Shown one piece after another: positions 6,501-12,006 of a DNA stretch of 12,006 bases. The stretch's first letter is position 1. The number at the start of each line of letters is the position of its first letter. The notes under the pieces are model-generated. The model was not told the origin of the DNA and did no database searches. It was given only the letters and a program-made list of their open reading frames with translations. The position numbers and the translations under genes are program-made. Where the stretch lies: positions 1 to 12,006 of the forward strand of contig CAJTPP010000072.1 in the NCBI GenBank assembly GCA_910578235.1, given 5' to 3'. The stretch comes from an uncultured Clostridia bacterium (lineage in GTDB: Bacteria > Bacillota > Clostridia > UBA1381).

Positions 6501-9500
6501 ACCGACAGTACAGGACGTTTTGATATCCCAATGGACGGCGTTCTCGACGCGGTCAGGGTCAGCGCAGCTGTTACAACAGACAGCGGGAATTTTATCACGC
6601 ATGTTCAATCCAATGTGGAAAACAATATCTTTATTCCGTTTTACGATACCTTTGAACCGCAGAAGGTGACGGCAGCGTATGAAAACGAAACGGCTGTCTC
6701 AGCGCCTGGGATTAAGGTTGCGGACAAAGGGCTTAAGGTTACGGTCAAAGTGATGCACAGCGCAAATGGCATGTATATTAAAAAGGCCGGTTTTTATATT
6801 ACAGACAGCAGCGGAAAGAAAGTTGTTGACTGTAATATGCGTGCGGAAGAGAAGGATAGTAATTATAAGATCAGTTATACCAATGATGGAACGTTCGGAT
6901 ATGCCGAGCTTCGGATGAACCCCGGCGAGGATATGCTTTCAGGCTATAAAATCTATGTTTATTTTGTGAATCAGAACGGCACGGAACATCGCGCTCTGGA
7001 TACGGGACACAAGTTTATCGAGTTACTTGATTTGGGCACATTTGCGCTTGGCGCAATCGGCTCGTCTTCAGTTGCAGACGCTACAACTGAAGTGGTAGAC
7101 CTTTTGGGCGCACCTCTGTTTGATTTTGATATGGGGCAGATTGACGGATTTACAACCACCACCGGTTTGATTGAGCCTGACGCACAGCTGCTGGATACGG
7201 ACGGCAACAAAACGTATGAATATGACGCAACGCTCTACAGCTACCGCTATAAAGCGGACGGCTTCGGAAACTGGAGCGGAGGCAATGGCGATGATAAAGA
7301 GGAAGGCGGCAAGCCGGGCGAAGATACCGGCGGCGACAGTGGAGACGATGATGCAGACACTTCCAATTTCCAGGCGCAGCATGGGGAAATCCTGAATAAG
7401 ATGAAACAGGTTTCTTCCTTTGACCCCGACGAAGTAGAAGCGGAAGAAAAGCCAAAGGGCGCTGATATGAATAACGGGAAGGAAGGTGTTACAAAAAACT
7501 CGGAATATAATTTTGAACTTACGCCTTCTATTCGATTTGACTTAATCACAACCGCGCGTCCCGCTGGAAAGGATACGGACGGCAACGATATCTATAAGCA
7601 TTATTTTGAAGAAATGTCTCTTGGCGTAGGTTTGGAGCTTGACGTCAATTCACGGACGGAAATCAGCTTCCCTATTGGTATTTCGGTCATGATTAAGCCA
7701 TCGCTGAAGGGTTCTATTGAAGCTGTGTATTATATGAAAACAGACTACGGCGACGATAAATACTGGACGGAGCGACCCATTGAGTATTCTGCAGAAAGCT
7801 TCGGCATATTTGACGACTATAGCGACAATATGTACCGAGCCGGGTACATATTACTGAACCCCAAAATTACCATTGACGTCGGTGTAAAAGTGGCTATCGT
7901 GGAAGTGGACGTTGGCGCTACTTTTGACTTTGACATGGACTTTAAGTTTGACAGCAACGGTGATACAAGAACATACGGCAATATGGAATATGATGTGCAT
8001 ATCAACCTCATTGTATTAAAGATGACGGTATACAGTAAAAAACTGGTAGACGGGGAATTGCACCTGTTTGGAGAAGACGAACCAATCGGCGACAGTGGGA
8101 TTACCCTGATGTCAAGCCGTATGAGCCGCGCGATAGCAGACGCTATAGAAGGCGGCGATACAACCGTCAAGCCTGCGGACAGAAGCTATTTAGAAGACAG
8201 AAGCGCATGGAAGGGCAGAACGCCGGAAAGCAAACCGTTTTTAGCAAGACTTTTTGGAGCGGATAAACCGTTGGACGAAGACAATCCGGCAGATTTGTTA
8301 TTACAAAAAGGCGTTATGACGGGAGACGTAATGGATTCGGCGATGCTGGATATGAATGTGATGTTTACAGCCTATGTGGACGACGATCCGAGTCGCGGCG
8401 CGAATGACAGAAGCTGCGTATATTATACCTATACCAACGATGATGGAAGCTGGACAGAGCCTATAGCAATAGAAGACGATGGAACGCTGGATAAAGACCC
8501 CGTTGTCTATGATATGGGCGACAAGCTGTTTGTCGCATGGCTTACGGCAAATGAAAAATTTGACGGTGCAGAAAATTCGCTGGAAACGGTTCGCAGGCAG
8601 CTGAACTCACTAAATATCCACGCCGCATTCTTTGATAAAGCGACCAAGACTTTTGGCAAGATTTTTGAAGTGACAAAGACTACGGAGAGCGACTGGGCGG
8701 CGGATGGAAACATCGCTGTTATGAGTACCGGCGGGGACGACCTCAGGGTCTATTATACAAAGACGCAGTATTTAGAGAATCCCGAAAATGTAAATGAACT
8801 GATCGCCACAAGCTCTGTGATTGCTTACCGCGACTACGAAAACGGCGCATGGAATGAAGCGTACACAGAGGAAGAGACAGAGAAGATTGAAAACGCAGGG
8901 TGGGACATCGATAAATATAAAGCCGACTGGTACGGTCAGAAATTTGAGGATACCCAAATAGGCGGTAGGTGGCCGATTGTAACGGATTTTGAAGCGGATA
9001 TTGCTTCCGACGGCGCATGGAAGTATTTTGCATTTGTCGTAGACGAGGACGGGAGCTACGCAACCTCCTCCGATCGCAAAATCTACTTCAATTTTGACGC
9101 ATATGACGCGCCGGTTTGTATTACGCCGGAGGAAGGCGCATATGATGATTTGCAGTTTGTATACAGCGGCGAAGAACTTCTTATGACGTTTAAGTCAACC
9201 CAAGATATAGAGGGCGCAGACGGCGAGATAATTAGTACAGGCGGTATTTCATATATCAATCTCTCAGAGGTGTTTGAGAAAAATAATTACCGTGCGGTAC
9301 AACAGCCGGACGGAACGTATCAGATGGAGTTGGTATTGGAAGAAACAATGAGTGACGGAAATCCGATATATTATACGCCGGAGCCGGCGGTAACCATGAA
9401 TGGTGTTGTGCAGAAATATGAGGTGTTCGCAGACCGCGGCGGACGCATTTACCTGATGTGGACGGATAACACGATAAACGATGATGGAACCAGTGGTATC

Positions 9501-11630
9501 CAGATTTACGCATCGATTTATAACGGCAATGCCGAGTGGGTGGAAGGAATTGATCAAACATCGGGTTATTACGGTGTGAGATGGAGCCATCCGGTCATGC
9601 TTACCTCTCCGATGCAGGGCAGCTATGATACATTTACCGCTCAGAGCATTACTGGCGATGGCATTGCATTTGTAGCAAAGAGAACAAATCTTTCCGATGA
9701 AACGGAAATGGTATTCCATTTAAGAGCGCCGCACGCGGTATTTGCCTTCAATGAAGATTTGCTGAGCACAAAGTATGCCTATATCGGCGTTCCTGTAACC
9801 ATTCAGGCAGAGATTACCAATGTAGGATTAAAAGCGCAAAAATCAATAACTGAAACAGAGAATGAGCAAAATACATGGGTTGCCTTGCCGGGTGTATATC
9901 AAATTAAGATTGAACGTCTACTTGACGGAAATGCTGTTGAAACCTTATCGGAAAGCGAAGTTGACACCATTTGGAATGTGGGCGATACCATCTACGCAAA
10001 TTACGAATGGACGCCGCAGGAGCTTCCCGATAATATGGATCTGCGTGTCAGCGTAACGGATAAAGAAACAGGAGAAGAGATTTGCAGCGAGGTTGTTCCG
10101 GTCGAAAAAGCGGTGGAAATTGAGCTTGGTCAGGTAGATGCGGTCAGCGAGGAGAAAAATGAAGCGGTAGTTTCGTTTGATGTTGTGAACAAAGGAAACA
10201 TCCCGGCAAATCTGACAGCATTGATTTCCATCCTTATAGGAGAAGGCGAAAAAGCGGAAATTTCCCGTACGGAAATCGGCGAAGTTGCAGCGGCTGAATC
10301 AAAGTCTCAGCAAATCTATGTGCCGATAGACGAAATGTATCAAACAATAGACGCTGAAGGCGGAAACGGAAGTTTCAGACTTCAGATTGATATTGTAAAC
10401 GGTGATGAAACGATGTACAGCACAACCACAAGCAGCGCTGTTTTGTACAGCCCCGAGGCAATTGCGGATGTAAAGGAAATCGAGTCTTTATCCGTTGAGC
10501 AAACAAGCGTCAGCCTGAAAAACGGCGAAAAAGCAAAGATAAACGCCTCGTTAGCGCCTGCGTCCGCCGCAGAGAACAATAAGGTGATTTATGTAAGCTC
10601 GGATGAAAACGTTGCAGTTGTAAAACATGACGGAGAGATTACGGCAACAGGAAGGGGCAGTGCGACCATTACGGCATATGCGGTTTCCAAGATGGAGTTT
10701 CCGTCGGTGCAGCCTGACGGCTCCACAAGGCTTTTGGATGTCAAAGACTTTATTCCTGACAGTATGGTAAAATCGCAGGAAATTGAAGTTAACGTATCCG
10801 GCGGTTCCGCCGGCGGTGTAGGAGGTGGAGGCACTTCTTCCTATACCATTACCTTTGACAGTATGGGCGGAAGCAAGATAGACAGCATCCGCGTTAGCAG
10901 AAACGGTACAGTAAAGGAACCGGCGAGCCCAACCCGTGAGGGTTACACCTTTGGCGGGTGGCACACCGATAAAGAATGTACGCAAGCGTATGATTTCAGC
11001 GCAAAAGTTACACAGTCCTTTAGCCTGTATGCAAAATGGACAGAAAGGACGACTGAGCCGTCCGGCTGGAGGAATCCGTTTGCCGATGTAAAAAATACAG
11101 ATTGGTTCTACAGCGATGTGCAGTATGCACACGAGAACAATCTGTTTGCGGGGATCTCGGATACAGAGTTCGGCCCGAACAACCCGATGACAAGAGCAAT
11201 GCTGGTAACGGTACTCTATCGTGCAGAGGGCGGACCGAGCTTGGAAGATGAAATTTTAGGCTATCCATTTGCTGATGTAGACGCAGAAAGCTGGTACAGC
11301 GACGCGGTTTACTGGGCACGGCTTCATGGGATTGTTAAGGGCTATTCCGATGAAGAATTTGTTCCCGATCAGGAAATTTCCAGGGAGCAGATTGCGGCAA
11401 TCATGGAACGGTACGCTGATTTCAAGGGCATAGCGACCGATGAAAAAGGCGATTTGTCGCAGTTTGTTGATGTATCTCAGATTTCCGATTGGGCAAAAGG
11501 TAATGTACAGTGGGCAGTCGGCGCCAGTCTTATCAGCGGCAGAGACGACGGCACGGTAGATCCGTTAGGTACTGCTGTCCGTGCGGAAGTAGCGGCGATA
11601 CTGCATAGATTTATGGAAGCAAACAAGTAA
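3573..11630 (+). CDS. Giant secreted multidomain surface protein with C-terminal SLH repeats
   Basis: A 2685-residue predicted exported protein. The start is set by AAGGAGG at 3559-3565, seven bases before the ATG. Residues 1-25 form a signal peptide (KKR, hydrophobic core, likely cleavage after VFA). An acidic linker (about 39-68) leads to two Calx-beta-like domains (70-268 and 274-377), a Tyr-rich possible jelly-roll module (419-568), and a long beta-rich part with a DKDGDGVIDND calcium-loop motif (875-885) and a carboxypeptidase-regulatory-like domain (about 945-1005). A Gly/Asp linker (1232-1263) is followed by an amphipathic beta region (about 1308-1510), a propeller-like region (about 1587-2050), two CARDB-like domains (2068-2293), a Big_2-like domain (about 2302-2408), a Gly-rich hinge, a Listeria-Bacteroides repeat (2424-2490) and three SLH repeats (2502-2683). 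SLH repeats bind pyruvylated secondary wall polymer, so the protein should sit on the wall. I see no LPXTG signal, convincing enzyme active site or membrane segment after the signal peptide. Adhesion, matrix or scaffold roles are possible; none is shown. It follows the LytTR regulator by 27 bases and ends before a strong terminator. Confidence 0.9.
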   Translation: MKKRILACLLAAVMALQVSGLPVFAEQEPLVPDQIAVTEENTTEANPADESDDEENNAEDNPAEDTGESVFNFTAAKYVMSEADESYEIKVERIGNADAAADVVFKAVDVFAVYGEDYSILDENGTVLEKTAGTVIAPDELTRLASTQVEEKTDDLEKAEKPVQSKTDIFEARNALLGIDAKNQNEQEQVKDEITAAVETVNNDLFDAEGVSGVLHFAEGETEKTITVVPVNNDQGETDKTVLMALLGASSGGVAPNATTTLIIMDDEEYIPPVFEMAQDEMTLDVKNPTAELTVTRVSGADYYSTVFVSTYSRTAKSGDDFTAIENQQVVFAPDEMEKTFKVEALAFEQSGDFGVRIKSDGSCKIGENDRTIVHINGEKSETENKTVKASRMRLQTASENTTSVMAVSEDGVVGSPDYLVPKTGTIARVTDSIHGGLSYRKIGEVTYMNCSYDRNRYATIDTSRYARSDSITITFTVDGYCSGYSYSGYEFIVYHGLFDSSKAMGYATDKERQRIKFKNGTIEVTMDKTYRPGQSIYDDKYTTIVFPYGFYGRFTINEIKLHYNKTKKVRVGDVQTIATQPIIDLDHDVKADQLVNYQPPKPVIKTENDVEVKEVYPGDGVIRIITDEDELMKHGVVLSNYDYGRLYGDRRVDTYHLYEHGLYVGTVAPKVNVHLQSADNGDTYIHTKNDAYQKPFKTTTGTILRGSGYAAAGKVITGYNIYAGKVNGKGEISETKYIYTYKNPKDASLLGGASQEEWFHVPAIQEDGWTEIVIVPKTEIQNLVIKPHPSTENETIYEDVYDDNGNVIGQREVTYEGRVYLNRTFDANAGEDDTYVADNDGQVCFERINNGSVFTLRSISPMGYLTEWVNGTMDKDGDGVIDNDQAGDMTQGVADELYVPVYGNQFVYQANQSSPQYYYRFTKFDPSRLLNGKTRVGYVKKDKRTIWEYNGKEASYKDYVPCPGTTVQIGENTAVTDSTGRFDIPMDGVLDAVRVSAAVTTDSGNFITHVQSNVENNIFIPFYDTFEPQKVTAAYENETAVSAPGIKVADKGLKVTVKVMHSANGMYIKKAGFYITDSSGKKVVDCNMRAEEKDSNYKISYTNDGTFGYAELRMNPGEDMLSGYKIYVYFVNQNGTEHRALDTGHKFIELLDLGTFALGAIGSSSVADATTEVVDLLGAPLFDFDMGQIDGFTTTTGLIEPDAQLLDTDGNKTYEYDATLYSYRYKADGFGNWSGGNGDDKEEGGKPGEDTGGDSGDDDADTSNFQAQHGEILNKMKQVSSFDPDEVEAEEKPKGADMNNGKEGVTKNSEYNFELTPSIRFDLITTARPAGKDTDGNDIYKHYFEEMSLGVGLELDVNSRTEISFPIGISVMIKPSLKGSIEAVYYMKTDYGDDKYWTERPIEYSAESFGIFDDYSDNMYRAGYILLNPKITIDVGVKVAIVEVDVGATFDFDMDFKFDSNGDTRTYGNMEYDVHINLIVLKMTVYSKKLVDGELHLFGEDEPIGDSGITLMSSRMSRAIADAIEGGDTTVKPADRSYLEDRSAWKGRTPESKPFLARLFGADKPLDEDNPADLLLQKGVMTGDVMDSAMLDMNVMFTAYVDDDPSRGANDRSCVYYTYTNDDGSWTEPIAIEDDGTLDKDPVVYDMGDKLFVAWLTANEKFDGAENSLETVRRQLNSLNIHAAFFDKATKTFGKIFEVTKTTESDWAADGNIAVMSTGGDDLRVYYTKTQYLENPENVNELIATSSVIAYRDYENGAWNEAYTEEETEKIENAGWDIDKYKADWYGQKFEDTQIGGRWPIVTDFEADIASDGAWKYFAFVVDEDGSYATSSDRKIYFNFDAYDAPVCITPEEGAYDDLQFVYSGEELLMTFKSTQDIEGADGEIISTGGISYINLSEVFEKNNYRAVQQPDGTYQMELVLEETMSDGNPIYYTPEPAVTMNGVVQKYEVFADRGGRIYLMWTDNTINDDGTSGIQIYASIYNGNAEWVEGIDQTSGYYGVRWSHPVMLTSPMQGSYDTFTAQSITGDGIAFVAKRTNLSDETEMVFHLRAPHAVFAFNEDLLSTKYAYIGVPVTIQAEITNVGLKAQKSITETENEQNTWVALPGVYQIKIERLLDGNAVETLSESEVDTIWNVGDTIYANYEWTPQELPDNMDLRVSVTDKETGEEICSEVVPVEKAVEIELGQVDAVSEEKNEAVVSFDVVNKGNIPANLTALISILIGEGEKAEISRTEIGEVAAAESKSQQIYVPIDEMYQTIDAEGGNGSFRLQIDIVNGDETMYSTTTSSAVLYSPEAIADVKEIESLSVEQTSVSLKNGEKAKINASLAPASAAENNKVIYVSSDENVAVVKHDGEITATGRGSATITAYAVSKMEFPSVQPDGSTRLLDVKDFIPDSMVKSQEIEVNVSGGSAGGVGGGGTSSYTITFDSMGGSKIDSIRVSRNGTVKEPASPTREGYTFGGWHTDKECTQAYDFSAKVTQSFSLYAKWTERTTEPSGWRNPFADVKNTDWFYSDVQYAHENNLFAGISDTEFGPNNPMTRAMLVTVLYRAEGGPSLEDEILGYPFADVDAESWYSDAVYWARLHGIVKGYSDEEFVPDQEISREQIAAIMERYADFKGIATDEKGDLSQFVDVSQISDWAKGNVQWAVGASLISGRDDGTVDPLGTAVRAEVAAILHRFMEANK
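3780..4703 (+). other. Two Calx-beta-like domains, the first with a helical insertion
   Basis: Within the giant protein, residues 70-268 and 274-377 each show the Calx-beta pattern: an opening strand, xVxRxxG, GxDYxxI or GDDFTAI, then FAxxExEKTxxV and a closing strand. The first is longer than usual because about 70 charged, helix-prone residues (roughly 137-207, rich in Glu, Lys and Gln) lie between GEDYSI and the FAEGETEKTI strand. Calx-beta domains in surface proteins often bind calcium; the Asp/Glu residues near the domain ends (MDDEE) would fit that. Confidence 0.65.
4827..5276 (+). other. Tyr-rich beta module (possible jelly roll), more AT-rich than its surroundings
   Basis: Residues about 419-568 of the giant protein are rich in Tyr, Arg and Ser and read like an alternating beta-sandwich, ending FTINEIKLHYNK. 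Codons here are visibly more A/T-ended than in the flanking Calx-beta and later segments. It resembles a carbohydrate- or ligand-binding jelly roll in pattern only; no family is assigned. Confidence 0.35.
6195..6230 (+). other. Calcium-loop motif (DxDxDG) in the giant protein
   Basis: Residues 875-885 read DKDGDGVIDND, the DxDxDGxxDxD pattern of EF-hand, dockerin and thrombospondin type 3 calcium loops. A single copy with no second EF-hand helix visible suggests a structural calcium site rather than a dockerin. Confidence 0.55.
8331..9722 (+). other. Propeller-like repeated beta region of the giant protein
   Basis: Residues about 1587-2050 contain repeated units that end in a strand such as VYYTYTN, FVAWLTA, YFAFVVDEDG, LMTFKS or YLMWTDN, each followed by a loop with Asp/Gly turns and often a later W or P. 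This is the look of sialidase/BNR-type or other WD-like propellers. I do not see the Arg triad or Asp-box set needed to call a sialidase. The blade number cannot be fixed by eye. Confidence 0.45.
9774..10796 (+). other. Two CARDB-like domains and a Big_2-like Ig domain
   Basis: Residues 2068-2180 (opening with a GVPVTIQAEITNVG-type strand) and 2182-2293 (VSFDVVNKGNIPAN) show the xxVxNxG signature of CARDB-like Ig-fold domains. Residues about 2302-2408 match Big_2: LSVEQTSVSLKNGEKAKI, then VIYVSSDENVAVV, then GEITATGRGSATITAYA. These are stalk modules that hold the N-terminal part away from the wall. Confidence 0.65.
10842..11042 (+). other. Listeria-Bacteroides (Flg_new/InlB B-type) repeat
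   Basis: Residues 2424-2490 read YTITFDSMGG, then PTREGYTFGGWHTD, then LYAKW, the standard signature of this beta-grasp-like repeat of surface proteins. It is a single copy, separated from the Ig-like part by a Gly-rich hinge (2409-2423, SGGSAGGVGGGGTSS). Confidence 0.85.
11076..11621 (+). other. Three C-terminal SLH (S-layer homology) repeats
   Basis: Repeats at residues about 2502-2556, 2564-2620 and 2631-2683 each have FxDV, a Trp (DWF, SWY, DWA), an inner helix and the position of the TRAE motif. Those positions read TRAM, SREQ and VRAE, so only the third is canonical at the first and last residues. Three SLH repeats form the three-pronged wall-polymer-binding unit, and their place at the very C-terminus fits anchoring of an N-terminal exposed part. 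Confidence 0.93.
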
Positions 11631-11643
11631 ATGCTATTTATGA

Positions 11644-11660
11644 GCCTTCTTGTTGAAGGC
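11644..11660 (+). repeat. Small hairpin just after the giant gene
   Basis: GCCTTC (11644-11649) and GAAGGC (11655-11660) pair perfectly around a five-base loop. There is no T-run after it, so by itself it is not a terminator; it may stabilise the 3' end of the transcript together with the terminator that follows. Confidence 0.45.
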
Positions 11661-11666
11661 GGGATG

Positions 11667-11717
11667 AATGCCGTTCGTCAGGAGGTATATACTCCTGCGG
11701 ACGGCGTTTTGCTTTTG
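11667..11717 (+). terminator. Rho-independent terminator of the LytTR/giant surface protein operon
   Basis: The left arm (11667-11684, AATGCCGTTCGTCAGGAG) pairs with the right arm (11692-11708, CTCCTGCGGACGGCGTT) with two G-U pairs and a one-base bulge, around a seven-base loop. The arm is followed by TTTTGCTTTT. It lies 37 bases after the stop of the giant gene, in the right orientation to end that transcript. Confidence 0.85.
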
Positions 11718-11820
11718 CAGACAAATAATGAAAGATATGAGGGCAACGAATATTTCAAGATAACGACTTGGCAATTTGGAATATATATGGTAGAATAATC
11801 ATATATCATATGAAGTTTAT

Positions 11821-11850
11821 AAAAGGGAAAAGTGTATCTTTTCCTTTTTT
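11821..11850. terminator. Purine-pyrimidine hairpin with T-run, probable terminator
   Basis: AAAAGGGAAAAG (11821-11832) pairs with CTTTTCCTTTTT (11838-11849) around the loop TGTAT, with one G-U pair, then T and an AT-rich stretch. The stem is weak in G-C but long. It may be a second terminator for read-through from the left or, on the other strand, one for a gene to the right. Confidence 0.5.
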
Positions 11851-11891
11851 ATATAAATTAATTAAATAAAATTTTATAAGGAGGAATTATT

Positions 11892-12006
11892 GTGAAGGTG
11901 TATGTTACGATTAATTCAGTTATTCCTGATATGGGACATTATACGTTATAGTTTGAAAAAGGGCTGCTAAGATGTATTGGATATGACTTTATCCGTTTGA
12001 ATAGTG
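11892..12006 (+). pseudogene. Start of an unidentified gene interrupted by an in-frame TAG, partial at the right edge
   Basis: A strong AAGGAGG (11878-11884) stands seven bases before a GTG start, with the same AAGGAGGAATT context as the giant gene. The frame reads MKVYVTINSVIPDMGHYTL and then TAG at 11949-11951; the same frame continues with protein-like sequence (FEKGLLRCIGYDFIRLNS) to the window edge. A CAG-to-TAG change would explain it. I do not recognise the family, and only 38 codons are visible. A true 19-residue peptide or a recoded stop are less likely alternatives. Confidence 0.4.

Larger units (their letters stand above)
11631..11798 (+). other. Open 55-codon frame directly after the giant gene's stop, uncertain
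   Basis: The giant gene ends with TAA at 11628-11630 and the same frame restarts with ATG at once and stays open to TAA at 11796-11798. The frame runs through the terminator hairpin, which argues against a real gene, and no ribosome site fits the ATG. The last part (YEGNEYFKITTWQFGIYMVE) reads like protein and could be the worn end of a lost gene. Chance is the simplest explanation for the first half. Confidence 0.2.

Noticed and set aside
3747..8293. The 17-base string GAAGACAATCCGGCAGA occurs at 3747-3763 and 8277-8293
   Set aside because: Both copies are in frame and encode a short EDNPA-type acidic linker; one short match in Asp/Glu-rich coding sequence is weak evidence for a functional repeat or recombination.
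8331..9722. Calling the giant protein a sialidase
   Set aside because: The blade-like strands are suggestive, but no Arg triad, catalytic Tyr/Glu pair or clear Asp-box series could be identified.
10551..11132. Antisense open frame of 193 codons opposite the Ig-like/SLH part
   Set aside because: It lies opposite recognisable Big_2, Listeria-Bacteroides repeat and SLH sequence and shows no domain of its own.
1..12006. CRISPR arrays, tRNA or rRNA genes, transposases
   Set aside because: No regular direct-repeat/spacer pattern, no cloverleaf or rRNA signature and no transposase-like frame was seen.

Overview
The window looks like a chromosomal segment of a low- to mid-GC Gram-positive bacterium, most likely a class Clostridia (Bacillota) gut-type organism. 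The reasons are strong AGGAGG ribosome binding sites, a DeoR-type regulator next to 1-phosphofructokinase, a LytTR regulator, and a very large exported protein with S-layer homology (SLH) repeats. I cannot assign a genus from the sequence.

Layout. Positions 1-1664 (minus strand) hold the start of a fructose-utilisation operon: a DeoR-family repressor (fruR-like), then a 1-phosphofructokinase (fruK-like) that runs off the left edge. A sigma-A-type promoter and a perfect 12-bp inverted repeat lie just upstream. Positions 1772-2744 are AT-rich and without an intact gene. They hold a long perfect hairpin (1905-1944), what looks like the remains of a protein gene broken by stops and frameshifts (about 1982-2410), and a 66-bp inverted-repeat structure (2561-2626). 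Positions 2696-11630 (plus strand) hold a two-gene unit behind a near-consensus promoter: a small regulator joining an NTF2/SnoaL-like domain to a LytTR DNA-binding domain, and, 27 bases downstream, a 2685-residue secreted surface protein. A strong terminator follows at 11667-11717. The right end (11718-12006) has a second hairpin and the start of a gene interrupted by an in-frame TAG.

The giant protein has a signal peptide, an acidic linker, two Calx-beta-like domains, a possible jelly-roll module, a long unassigned beta-rich portion with a calcium-loop motif and a carboxypeptidase-regulatory-like domain, a Gly/Asp linker, a strongly amphipathic beta region, a propeller-like region, two CARDB-like domains, a Big_2-like Ig domain, one Listeria-Bacteroides repeat, and three SLH repeats at the C-terminus. 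It is most simply read as a cell-wall-anchored surface protein.

The most interesting unit is the regulator/giant-surface-protein pair: a one-component regulator with a possible small-molecule pocket, transcribed with one very large surface protein. The fruR-fruK part is ordinary metabolism. Both flanks of the pair carry what look like decayed genes, which suggests an accessory region in turnover. All domain assignments are by eye.
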